Source: Phocaeicola plebeius
GTDB taxonomy: Bacteria; Bacteroidota; Bacteroidia; Bacteroidales; Bacteroidaceae
NCBI GenBank assembly: GCA_004558305.1
Contig: SFDG01000014.1
Span: 1 to 64,000 of the forward strand
Reading direction: 5' to 3'
DNA length: 64,000 nucleotides
Each line of letters starts with the position of its first letter. The stretch's first letter is position 1. The translations under genes and the position numbers were made by a program. The notes below the pieces were generated by a model. That model was given only the letters and a program-made list of their open reading frames with translations. It was not told where the DNA came from and made no database searches. This document shows, piece after piece, positions 53,361 through 61,250 of this stretch.

Positions 53361-53888
53361 TTACCAGTTGGCCACGGTAGCATTGAACACTTGGTCCACG
53401 ATGTCTTCAATCATCTTCGTGACCAGGTCCTCCTGCACCGATGCCAGCGACTGGCTAGAGTTATATTCCTGACTGGCAGAGAACTGGCGTTCAAAGTCTT
53501 CCGAATGGTTACTATTGTTCGTGAACCGTACGTTCACCGTCATGCGCAGTTCGGCCATAGTCGAATAACCGTCCGAACCCACTCCTTTGTTGTAGGCATC
53601 ATAGTTGGTGATTTCACCAGACAGTTCAAGGTCACCGCCCTGCTTGATCTGGCGCAGGCGCGTCTGCCGCAGGTAACGGTCCTGTAGCGAAGTGTTAAAC
53701 ATCGTTTCCATAGGACCCCACACGAAGGCGGCCGATCGGTTCGGGAAATTGTCGAACGAGATGGTCTTCACCTTGTCGTAGTTGATTGAGGCTCCGTTGA
53801 ACTTATAGGAAACCGAACAGGCGGCCAACACGCATACCAGCACCGCCATGAGCGGTCCATACAGCCGAAAGTGTCTAATCGAGTCCAT
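53361..53888 (-). CDS. lptE: LptE family lipopolysaccharide assembly lipoprotein
   Basis: The 175-residue lipoprotein has its lipobox Cys at residue 24 (VLAACSVSYKFNG). The body (YDKVKTISFDNFPNRS near residue 38, DLELSGEITNYD near 105) matches the Bacteroidetes LptE-like family thought to work with LptD in inserting LPS at the outer membrane. Its start overlaps the end of the sigma-54 regulator by 14 bases. Confidence 0.88.
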   Translation of the reverse strand: MDSIRHFRLYGPLMAVLVCVLAACSVSYKFNGASINYDKVKTISFDNFPNRSAAFVWGPMETMFNTSLQDRYLRQTRLRQIKQGGDLELSGEITNYDAYNKGVGSDGYSTMAELRMTVNVRFTNNSNHSEDFERQFSASQEYNSSQSLASVQEDLVTKMIEDIVDQVFNATVANW

Positions 53889-55173
53889 ATTCTTTGATTT
53901 TTCTATAGAGAGTACGTTCTGAAATCTTCAAGTCGGCAGCCGCGTTCTTGCGTTTGCCATGGTGACGCTCCAGAGCCTTGCGGATCATGTCTTTCTCCAC
54001 CTCGTCCAAAGAAAGGTTCTCCTCCACATATTCCGCAGCCTGTTCGTCCGAATCTTCCGCAGGCAACTTCACCGATGTCACGGGATGCACCGACGGACGG
54101 TTCGTAGCAGACGGATGAATCAGCGCCAGCGCATCATCAGGCAAGACTTCCCCCGACAAGTCCATGGGCGAACGCAGGTACTGCACCGACTGCACCGACG
54201 GATGAGAAGTGGCAGGACCGCCGGCAGCCCGTTCCGCCATAATGTCGTGGACTAGTTTCTTGAGGTCCGTCACGTCGCGACGCATATCGAACAGGACCTG
54301 GTAGAGAATCTCCCGTTCGTTCTCAAAACCCTTGCTGCTCCCCGATGTCTTGCCGGCGAACAAAGCCGGCAGACGCGACTCCTGGCGAGCGGGCAAATAA
54401 TTGCGAAGAATCTCTGCCGTAATATCGCGGTTGGTCTCGATGATGGAAATCTGTTCTGTAATGTTCTTCAGCTGTCGGATATTACCCGGCCAAGGATAAG
54501 CCACCAATAGGCGTTTGGCCTCTTCCGTCAGCTGGATAGCAGGCATCCGGTATTTTTCGGCGAAATCGGAAGCGAACTTGCGGAACAGCAGGCCGATGTC
54601 ATCAGGTCGTTCCCGAAGGGCCGGCACCTTGATGGGGACCGTGTTCAGACGGTAGTACAAATCCTCGCGGAAACGCCCGTCGGCAATGGCTTCCGAAAAA
54701 TTCACATTGGTGGCCGCCACGATGCGGACATCGGTTTTCTGCACTTTCGAAGAACCGACCTTGATGTATTCGCCCGACTCCAGCACACGTAGCAGACGGG
54801 CCTGGGTAGACAGCGGCAGCTCCCCTACTTCGTCCAGGAAAATGGTACCGCCGTTGGCTTCAGCAAAATAGCCGTTACGGTCGCTGATGGCTCCGGTAAA
54901 GGCCCCCTTCTCGTGTCCGAACAGTTCGGAATCGATAGTCCCTTCCGGAATGGCCCCACAGTTCACGGCAATGTAAGGGCCGTGCTTGCGTCCACTGAAC
55001 TGATGAATGATTTTCGGGAAACTTTCCTTACCGACCCCGCTCTCTCCCGTCACCAGTACCGAGAGGTCGGTAGGTGCCACCTGCATGGCGATGTCAATGG
55101 CCCGGTTCAGCCCCTCCGCATTGCCGATGATGCCAAACCGCAGCTTGATGTTCTGAATTTCTGTTTTAACCAT
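53875..55173 (-). CDS. sigma-54-dependent transcriptional activator without receiver domain
   Basis: The protein has 432 residues. It starts almost directly with the AAA+ domain: Walker A GESGVGKES, the sigma-54 contact loop HEKGAFTGA, Walker B GTIFLDEVGEL and the arginine finger region FREDLYYRLN. A linker of about 110 residues follows, and a Fis-type HTH at the end (NAAADLKISERTLYRKIKEYGL). There is no N-terminal receiver or sensor domain, so activity is probably set by expression or another protein. The Met at 55173 is chosen over the Met at 55188, which lies close to the predicted transcription start. Confidence 0.9.
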   Translation of the reverse strand: MVKTEIQNIKLRFGIIGNAEGLNRAIDIAMQVAPTDLSVLVTGESGVGKESFPKIIHQFSGRKHGPYIAVNCGAIPEGTIDSELFGHEKGAFTGAISDRNGYFAEANGGTIFLDEVGELPLSTQARLLRVLESGEYIKVGSSKVQKTDVRIVAATNVNFSEAIADGRFREDLYYRLNTVPIKVPALRERPDDIGLLFRKFASDFAEKYRMPAIQLTEEAKRLLVAYPWPGNIRQLKNITEQISIIETNRDITAEILRNYLPARQESRLPALFAGKTSGSSKGFENEREILYQVLFDMRRDVTDLKKLVHDIMAERAAGGPATSHPSVQSVQYLRSPMDLSGEVLPDDALALIHPSATNRPSVHPVTSVKLPAEDSDEQAAEYVEENLSLDEVEKDMIRKALERHHGKRKNAAADLKISERTLYRKIKEYGLD

Positions 55174-55198
55174 AGTTCCGTAAGTCATTGAAACATGA

Positions 55199-55206
55199 CA
55201 AAATTA
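55199..55206 (-). promoter_or_regulatory. -7 promoter box of the sigma-54 activator operon
   Basis: The minus strand reads TAATTTTG, matching TAnnTTTG, giving a leader of about 20 bases to the start at 55173. Confidence 0.5.
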
Positions 55207-55255
55207 CAAAAATTCTGGGACATAAATGCAATTTTGGCAGAAAAACTTTCCGCCA

Positions 55256-57892
55256 TCAGAAGACGGTACGAATCATCAGACGCACGCCCCACTTGTTGGT
55301 AGTGGGCAGATTGTTGTAGGTCAGACGTTTCACATACTCCACATGCAGCAGTTTGAAGATATTGTGGATACCTGCAATAACCTCCACATACGGCTTCTTC
55401 TTATCCATCACATGGCTGGAATAGTGGTAGTTGCCCATCTCGTCGTAATGACCCGGGAACTTCATCAGCACATTGTCGTGCTGGTTTTCTTCGAGGAACG
55501 GGTTATTCTTGTCGGTGAGCGTTCCCCACAGGCATTTCACCCCGAAGAATTCGCGCCATTTCAGTTTCTTCAGCAGCGGAATGCGGTTGAACAGCTTGCC
55601 CTGCATGTTCCACGATACATCGAGCGAGGCAAAGCGGTCGTTCAGGAACTCCATGTTATTGATGAGGTTGAACGTCTCGTCCTCGATGATGTACGACAGG
55701 TTGGCAGCCGGCATGATCAGCAGCGGGAACGGCACTTTGTTCCACTGGATACCTCCCTTCAGGTAGACATCCACATTACCCCACGAGCTGAGCCAGAAAC
55801 GCTTGTAGATACTCAGGTCCGTCATATTGTACGTATAGTCAGCTCCCATCACTCCCTTCAGTGCCACGGTATGCATGAGCGAAAAGACCGGTGCATCGAG
55901 GTTGATGGGCAGACGGCGCTGCTTGGTATTGATGAACGTTTCTCCGGGGGCGTAGCGGAAGCCCAGTGATGCCTCCACCACGGTCAGGTCCTTCGTATTG
56001 AACGGCGACTTTACCCATTCCGCACCTTCCAGTTGTCCGGATGCCAGAGCATTCTGCAGCTGCGACTCTCCTTCCATCGTGCGGTAGAACAGCTTTCCGC
56101 ACGGCTCGTAGTTGGCATAGCGCAGCTGGGCCGTGGTCTTGAATCCCCACTCCCGTTCGCGTTCGTACTTGATGGTCGCCTTCCGCTCGTAGTTATACTG
56201 GTCCACGGTGGTCACCTTCAGCGAAGTGAACACATTGTCCTTGTCGGTATGGATAAACTTGTCCGAGGGGAGCATATTGTCATACTGGTAGGTCACGGCC
56301 AGCGAATGCTTCGGAAACTCGCGCGGCAGGTATTCCTTCTTGTCGAACGAATACTCCACCTCGCCCATGTATTTCGAACGGTGGTCCTTGAATCCGTAGG
56401 CGTAATAGCCCTTGAAGAACCAGTTCGGATGCAGGTTGGCCGTGGTCTGAGCCGAGGCTCGCAGGCGGAAGCCGTCGATGTAGTTCGAGGTAAACATGGT
56501 ATTGATAGGACCGATATCCACCTTGCTGTCCGGCACACTGGTTTCCACGAAATTCTCGATGAAGGCTTTCAGCACGAACATGATATACTTAAATCCCTTG
56601 ATGCGCGTCAGGTCGTCCACGAAATTGCCCATCCGGCTTTCCGACCGCGTCAGGTCTTCCTGCCGGTACTGCGCCCAATATTCGTCGTCACGCATCATGG
56701 CATTCACATCCTTGATTTCCTTTCCCTTCTTTTTGAAAATCTTGTCGGGAATCGGGTCGAAGCTGAAGTCGAAATAGCGGGTCGTTCGACGCACCATATA
56801 GTGGCCCGACACTTTCTTCCAGAAGGCCAGTTCACAGATCATGTCGTCCTCCATCAGTGTCCATTCACCCGTGGGCAGCTCGCCGAACCGCTGGTCGATA
56901 ATCATGTTGGTCACGAAATTGATGTCCGTCTTCTTTGGCAGGTTCAGTACGCTCTGCTTCACCCGGTAAGTCGAGTCAGCCAGCACATACAGATGCCCCG
57001 TAAAGCCGAAGTCCTGCGAATTGTTGGGCACAAACGTCAAGTGAATACACTTGTCCGTCTCCACATAGAGCGTGTCCATAATGTAGTACTTGTAGAAGGC
57101 AATTCCCGCTGTCGATACGGGGCTGTCGAAGGGATACTGCAGCAGGCGGAACTGGTCCTGATAGATGTCCACATCCTGAAACACATCCTTCAGGATGGTG
57201 GTCAGCATATCCCCCGTGTTGAACAGTTCGTTGATACCGGTTGAATTCAGTCCCTGGATGATGGTCTTCTCGTCGTGCGGATCCTTGCGGTATACTTTCT
57301 CCGACACCGTCTCGTCCACCGAGATGGGCAGGATACGCTTGCCCGTTATCTCACATTCCTCCACCTGGTCGCGGAAAAACGGATAGCGCTTGAACAGGTT
57401 CGACTCGCGCAGCGAGTCGGCCGTAATGTTGTTCATCGCCAGCGTCAGCTTCTGGTACTTGTTGTAGTGGTAGTAGTCGTTCGTTTCCAGGTTCACCTGC
57501 TTCTTGGCAGCCACCACCTTCTTCATCAGTTCCACAGCCGGATTATTCTTGCGGGAGTATTTTTCCTTTTTAGGCTTCACCACCACTTCGCCCAGCATCT
57601 GGTCTGAAGGCTTCATGCTGACATTCAGCAGCGTGGTCTTGGAAGAGACCGTCACCACCTGCGTGTCGTAACCCACCATTGAAAAAGTCAGTTGCGTCCA
57701 TCCGGGGTAATACTTCACCGAATATTCCCCGTCGATGTTCGTTGTGGTTCCCACCCCTTTCCCGTCATAATATATATTAAGGTATGGAACGGGGTCTCCC
57801 GTTTCCGCATCGATCACAACACCATGTATCTGCGCCACCAAATCGGCTACGCACATCCATAAGAAACCTATCAGCAATAATCGTTTAAACAT
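55256..57892 (-). CDS. DUF5686 family outer-membrane protein with carboxypeptidase-regulatory-like domain
   Basis: The 878-residue protein has a signal peptide (to about residue 21), a carboxypeptidase-regulatory-like domain (about 22-105, IHGVVIDAETGDPVPYLNIY) and the DUF5686 region with a C-terminal barrel-like part (from about 470, many alternating aromatic strands, ending RLMIRTVF). It is common in Bacteroidetes and its function is unknown; position in the outer membrane is inferred from the domain order. It is monocistronic. Confidence 0.88.
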   Translation of the reverse strand: MFKRLLLIGFLWMCVADLVAQIHGVVIDAETGDPVPYLNIYYDGKGVGTTTNIDGEYSVKYYPGWTQLTFSMVGYDTQVVTVSSKTTLLNVSMKPSDQMLGEVVVKPKKEKYSRKNNPAVELMKKVVAAKKQVNLETNDYYHYNKYQKLTLAMNNITADSLRESNLFKRYPFFRDQVEECEITGKRILPISVDETVSEKVYRKDPHDEKTIIQGLNSTGINELFNTGDMLTTILKDVFQDVDIYQDQFRLLQYPFDSPVSTAGIAFYKYYIMDTLYVETDKCIHLTFVPNNSQDFGFTGHLYVLADSTYRVKQSVLNLPKKTDINFVTNMIIDQRFGELPTGEWTLMEDDMICELAFWKKVSGHYMVRRTTRYFDFSFDPIPDKIFKKKGKEIKDVNAMMRDDEYWAQYRQEDLTRSESRMGNFVDDLTRIKGFKYIMFVLKAFIENFVETSVPDSKVDIGPINTMFTSNYIDGFRLRASAQTTANLHPNWFFKGYYAYGFKDHRSKYMGEVEYSFDKKEYLPREFPKHSLAVTYQYDNMLPSDKFIHTDKDNVFTSLKVTTVDQYNYERKATIKYEREREWGFKTTAQLRYANYEPCGKLFYRTMEGESQLQNALASGQLEGAEWVKSPFNTKDLTVVEASLGFRYAPGETFINTKQRRLPINLDAPVFSLMHTVALKGVMGADYTYNMTDLSIYKRFWLSSWGNVDVYLKGGIQWNKVPFPLLIMPAANLSYIIEDETFNLINNMEFLNDRFASLDVSWNMQGKLFNRIPLLKKLKWREFFGVKCLWGTLTDKNNPFLEENQHDNVLMKFPGHYDEMGNYHYSSHVMDKKKPYVEVIAGIHNIFKLLHVEYVKRLTYNNLPTTNKWGVRLMIRTVF

Positions 57893-58063
57893 AAACAGCT
57901 TTGTCCTCTTTTTTCGTATCCTTTAAAAACCGCTGCGAAAATACTGCCGAAAATCGGTATTGACAAATCCCAACCCATGAAAAACGATAAATCGACCGAC
58001 TTTTACGCAGTATTAACCATTATTAAAATAGATTTTTAAGGGAAACAATTCAAAGAAAAGCAC

Positions 58064-58071
58064 TACTTTTG
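58064..58071 (+). promoter_or_regulatory. -7 promoter box of the lipid-synthesis cluster
   Basis: The plus strand reads TACTTTTG, matching TAnnTTTG, about 22 bases before the first gene. Confidence 0.55.
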
Positions 58072-58092
58072 TAAACTATTAAAATAAATGTT

Positions 58093-58569
58093 ATGCCAAA
58101 GATACCTTTCTTCCACCAACTCATCTCCACGGGCTTCGGTTCGGGCTATTGTCCTGCCGGTCCCGGAACGGCGGGTGCCGCTTTGGCCCTGCTCCTTTGG
58201 TGGGGATATGCCGCCTTCCTGTCCCCCTCCTCCACTCTCCTGCTCACGGTTGTGCTGGTGGTGGTCTTCACCGTACTGGGGGTCTGGTCTTCGACTGTAG
58301 CCGAAAAGTACTGGGGCAGCGACCCCAAGCGTGTGGTAGTTGACGAGATGGTCGGAACCTGGGTGGCCCTGCTGGCCGTTCCGTCCGACAGCCATTGGGG
58401 CTATGCTTTCGCCGCCTTTGTCCTTTTCCGCTTTTTCGACATCGCCAAGCCGCTGGGGGTGCGGCGGATGGAACGCTTGAAGGGAGGCTACGGCATCATG
58501 GCCGACGACCTGTTGGCCGGCATCTACAGTTGCCTCATTCTTGTACTCATTATCCAGTGTTGCGTGTGA
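58093..58569 (+). CDS. pgpA: PgpA-like phosphatidylglycerophosphatase (possible inositol-phosphate lipid phosphatase)
   Basis: The 158-residue membrane protein has the PgpA start (STGFGSGYCPAGPGTAGAALALLLW), the metal-binding DEMVGTWVAL near residue 84 and RFFDIAKPLGVRRMERLKGGYGIMADDLLAG near the end. It removes the phosphate from phosphatidyl-alcohol phosphate. The downstream CDP-alcohol phosphatidyltransferase and PAP2 genes reproduce the Bacteroides inositol-lipid locus, where the PgpA homologue dephosphorylates phosphatidylinositol phosphate, so that role is likely. Confidence 0.9.
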   Translation: MPKIPFFHQLISTGFGSGYCPAGPGTAGAALALLLWWGYAAFLSPSSTLLLTVVLVVVFTVLGVWSSTVAEKYWGSDPKRVVVDEMVGTWVALLAVPSDSHWGYAFAAFVLFRFFDIAKPLGVRRMERLKGGYGIMADDLLAGIYSCLILVLIIQCCV

Positions 58570-59096
58570 AAAAGCTATGGGAATCATTCAGTAGGGGGAA
58601 AGGCATCTTCATGTTCGTCAGGGCACAGTTGTCTGCACAGATAGCCACTTTTGTGGATTTTCTGCTAAGCATTGCCCTCCACCAATGGTTCGATGTATAC
58701 TATGTCTACGCCACTCTCTACGGCTCCATTACGGGCGGGCTGGTAAACTGCGTGCTCAATTACAAATGGACTTTCCGCACTGACGACTGCCGTCCGGCCA
58801 ATGTAATGGTGAAATATATCCTGGTATGGCTGGGCAGCATCGGACTGAACCTATGGGGCACCTACTTGCTCACCGAAATCCTCTCCAGCCCTACAGGTTA
58901 TTTGGCCCTGGGCGAATCGCTCGCCTTCATCTCCTCGAAAGTGACCATAGCTCTGCTGGTAGCCGTCTTCTGGAACTACCAGCTCCACCGCACGTTCGTC
59001 TTCAAGGACGCACAGCTCAAACAGTTATTCCAAACCAAGCTAACAAAAATTTTACATCGATATGGAAATAAAGCAACAAGCCAAGAAGATGCGTGA
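58566..59096 (+). CDS. GtrA family membrane protein
   Basis: The 176-residue protein starts at a GTG overlapping the pgpA stop (GTGA); an ATG at 58611 is the alternative start. Four membrane helices and the motifs [42 protein letters not shown] and [12 protein letters not shown] define GtrA. Relatives flip lipid-linked sugars, and the family is present in the inositol-lipid cluster of Bacteroides with unclear function. Its end overlaps the next gene by 35 bases. Confidence 0.85.
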   Translation: MKKLWESFSRGKGIFMFVRAQLSAQIATFVDFLLSIALHQWFDVYYVYATLYGSITGGLVNCVLNYKWTFRTDDCRPANVMVKYILVWLGSIGLNLWGTYLLTEILSSPTGYLALGESLAFISSKVTIALLVAVFWNYQLHRTFVFKDAQLKQLFQTKLTKILHRYGNKATSQEDA

Positions 59097-59748
59097 CGCT
59101 CTTCAGCAATTCATCTACAAGGTTATCCAACCTCTCATCTGCGGCATGATCAAAATCGGAATCACGCCGAATGTGGTCACTACCCTCGGGTTCTTAGGGA
59201 ACCTGGCAGGTGCCGTCTTGCTCGTTTATGCCGGCACCCGGCATGGTGTCCCGCCCTTCTCCCTCATCGGCTGGGCCGGCGGAATTATTCTCTGCTCCTC
59301 CCTTTTCGACATGATGGACGGGCAGGTGGCCCGCATCGGCGGCATGGCTTCCACCTTTGGAGCCATGTACGACTCCGTTCTCGACCGTTACAGCGAGCTG
59401 GTTACCTTGGGCGGCATCTGCTTCTGCCTCATCCAGCACGATTACTTGGCCGGTACGGTACTGACATTCGCGGCCCTCGTGGGATCGCTCATGGTAAGCT
59501 ATGTCCGCGCCCGTGCCGAGGGGCTGGGGCTGGAATGCAAAATCGGGTTCATGCAACGTCCTGAGCGGGTGGTCCTCACGAGTGTGGGCTTGCTGGCCTG
59601 TGGCATTGCAGGTACCTGCTCCCCCACCCTTTCGTTCGACCCCATGCTGATTCTCATTGTCCCCATGGGCTTCATCGCTATTTTCGCCAACCTGACGGCC
59701 TTCGCCCGTATTGCTTACAGCCGCCGTCAGCTCATGAACAAACAATAA
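59062..59748 (+). CDS. CDP-alcohol phosphatidyltransferase (probable phosphatidylinositol-phosphate synthase)
   Basis: The 228-residue membrane protein has the catalytic motif D-x2-D-G-x2-A-R-x8-G-x3-D-x3-D as [20 protein letters not shown] followed by YDSVLD (about residues 81-104). It joins a CDP-activated lipid to an alcohol phosphate. Given the neighbours it probably makes phosphatidylinositol phosphate from CDP-diacylglycerol and inositol phosphate, but phosphatidylglycerophosphate synthesis is possible. Confidence 0.88.
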   Translation: MEIKQQAKKMRDALQQFIYKVIQPLICGMIKIGITPNVVTTLGFLGNLAGAVLLVYAGTRHGVPPFSLIGWAGGIILCSSLFDMMDGQVARIGGMASTFGAMYDSVLDRYSELVTLGGICFCLIQHDYLAGTVLTFAALVGSLMVSYVRARAEGLGLECKIGFMQRPERVVLTSVGLLACGIAGTCSPTLSFDPMLILIVPMGFIAIFANLTAFARIAYSRRQLMNKQ

Positions 59749-59754
59749 GGCCCG

Positions 59755-60699
59755 ATGCGTATGAAGTGTCTGTTTACCGACCTCCCCTCCCGCCGTGAAA
59801 GCCTCACGCTCGTGGGGGGCCTGGCCGTCTGGCTGGCCGTCACCGCCTCCTTTGTCGGCTTCCGCCCTGAGCATCCGGTCCTGGCTGTGCTCATTGCCGT
59901 CCTGTTTTTCCTGCATCCTTCCACGCGGAAACTGGTAGTGGCCCTGCTGCCCTTTGCCCTGTTCGGCATTTCCTACGACTGGATGCGCATTGTGCCCAAC
60001 TATGAGGTGAACCCCATTGATGTGCAGCAGCTGTACGAAACCGAAAAGCAGCTGTTCGGCATCGCCACCGCCCAGGGAACCGTCACCCCCAATGAATTCT
60101 TCCAGCTCCATTTGTGCACCCTGATGGACTTTCTCGGCGGCGTGTTCTACCTCTGTTGGGTGCCCGTCCCCATGCTGTTCGGGTTGGGCCTGTACTTTAC
60201 CCGCCAGCGGCCTGTCTACCTGCGTTTTGCCCTCGTCTTCCTGTTGGTCAATCTCCTGGGATTCGCCGGCTATTACCTCCATCCTGCAGCTCCCCCTTGG
60301 TATGTCATGAAATACGGTTTCGACCCTATCCTCCACACGCCGGGTGACGTGGCCGGCCTGGCCCGTTTCGGCGAGTTGACAGGCTGGCACGTTTTCGACG
60401 GCATCTATGGCCGCAATGCCAATGTATTTGCTGCTGTCCCCTCGCTGCATTCCGCCTACATGGTGGTCGCCCTTTTCTATGCCTTCCGCTCCCGTTGCGC
60501 CGGCTGGCTGCGCTTCGTGTTTGCTGTCATCATGTGCGGTATCTGGCTCACTGCCGTCTATACGGCCCACCACTACCTGATTGATGTCCTACTGGGCATC
60601 GGCTGCGCATTGCTGGGGATTGCCCTCTTCGAGCTGGCCCTGATGCGTGTGCCGCCTTTCCGGCAATGGATGGAACGCTATACCTGCTACATTTCGTAA
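59755..60699 (+). CDS. PAP2 superfamily protein, inositol phosphorylceramide synthase-like
   Basis: The 314-residue membrane protein has several helices and the PAP2/AUR1-type catalytic residues: AAVPSLHSAYMVV near 225 (the conserved PSLH) and YTAHHYLIDVLLG near 270 (the HxxxD pair), plus GYYLHPAAPPWY at about 180. Eukaryotic AUR1 and the Bacteroides PAP2 gene in the inositol-lipid locus share these and transfer inositol phosphate to ceramide. An ordinary lipid phosphatase is the alternative. Confidence 0.85.
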   Translation: MRMKCLFTDLPSRRESLTLVGGLAVWLAVTASFVGFRPEHPVLAVLIAVLFFLHPSTRKLVVALLPFALFGISYDWMRIVPNYEVNPIDVQQLYETEKQLFGIATAQGTVTPNEFFQLHLCTLMDFLGGVFYLCWVPVPMLFGLGLYFTRQRPVYLRFALVFLLVNLLGFAGYYLHPAAPPWYVMKYGFDPILHTPGDVAGLARFGELTGWHVFDGIYGRNANVFAAVPSLHSAYMVVALFYAFRSRCAGWLRFVFAVIMCGIWLTAVYTAHHYLIDVLLGIGCALLGIALFELALMRVPPFRQWMERYTCYIS

Positions 60700-60798
60700 T
60701 GCGCCACCGGCATCATCCGTCTTGCGCTCCCTCGAAAGAACGCCACTCCCCTGCCGGAAAGCCCCGGACAGGGGAGGCAGGACGGCCGCACGAAAAAA

Positions 60799-60835
60799 AA
60801 AGGGCTGTATCATCATTTTAATGATACAGCCCTTT
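60799..60835. terminator. strong bidirectional terminator
   Basis: AAGGGCTGTATCAT (60800-60813) and ATGATACAGCCCTT (60821-60834) are perfect reverse complements, with A-tract on the left and T-tract on the right. It closes the lipid cluster on the plus strand and the tRNA transcript on the minus strand. Confidence 0.9.
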
Positions 60836-60843
60836 TCATGAAG

Positions 60844-60931
60844 CGGAGAGAACGAGATTCGAACTCGTGATACGCTTTTGGCGTATACACGCTTTCCAGG
60901 CGTGCCTCTTCAACCACTCGAGCACCTCTCC
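60844..60931 (-). tRNA. tRNA-Ser (anticodon GGA)
   Basis: On the minus strand the 88-base gene begins GGAGAGGTGCTCGAGTGG, has the anticodon loop CTGGAAA with GGA, the long variable arm typical of tRNA-Ser, and the T-loop GTTCGAATC; the acceptor ends GGAGAG/CTCTCC with discriminator G. CCA is not encoded. Confidence 0.95.
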
Positions 60932-60956
60932 AAGGTTTGTCGCTTTGTACAGGAAG

Positions 60957-61041
60957 CGGAGAGACAGGGATTCGAACCCCGGGTACCTCGCGGTACAACG
61001 GTTTTCAAGACCGCCGCAATCGACCACTCTGCCACCTCTCC
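60957..61041 (-). tRNA. tRNA-Ser (anticodon TGA)
   Basis: The 85-base gene on the minus strand begins GGAGAGGTGGCAGAGTGG, has the anticodon loop CTTGAAA with TGA, a long variable arm and GGTTCGAATCC, and pairs GGAGAG/CTCTCC at the acceptor with discriminator G. It lies 25 bases upstream of the other tRNA-Ser and shares its transcript. CCA is not encoded. Confidence 0.95.
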
Positions 61042-61079
61042 TGGAACGCTTTCCAAGCGCACTTCCTTTCAAAAGCGCT

Positions 61080-61088
61080 GCAAAGGTA
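61080..61088 (-). promoter_or_regulatory. -7 promoter box of the tRNA-Ser pair
   Basis: The minus strand reads TACCTTTGC, matching TAnnTTTG, about 40 bases before the first tRNA. Confidence 0.6.
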
Positions 61089-61160
61089 CGACTTTTTTCC
61101 GAACCTGCAAATTATCGAGCAGTTTTTTCGCCATTTTTTTCCTATCTCATCCTTTTATAG

Positions 61161-61169
61161 TACTTTTGC
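61161..61169 (+). promoter_or_regulatory. -7 promoter box of mutS2
   Basis: The plus strand reads TACTTTTGC, a match to TAnnTTTG. The region 61042-61160 between tRNAs and this box holds only the two divergent promoters. Confidence 0.55.
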
Positions 61170-61250
61170 AGAGCGTTCAGGCGAAGGGAACCGTCATCTG
61201 AAAACACGGTCACCGCCTGCGCCCCAAAACCAACAGTAAAGAAAAAAACG

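Noticed and set aside
59194..60573. Minus-strand open frame of 459 codons opposite the CDP-alcohol transferase and PAP2 genes
   Set aside because: Low-complexity Gly/Gln/His/Glu protein, antisense to two genes with clear catalytic motifs.
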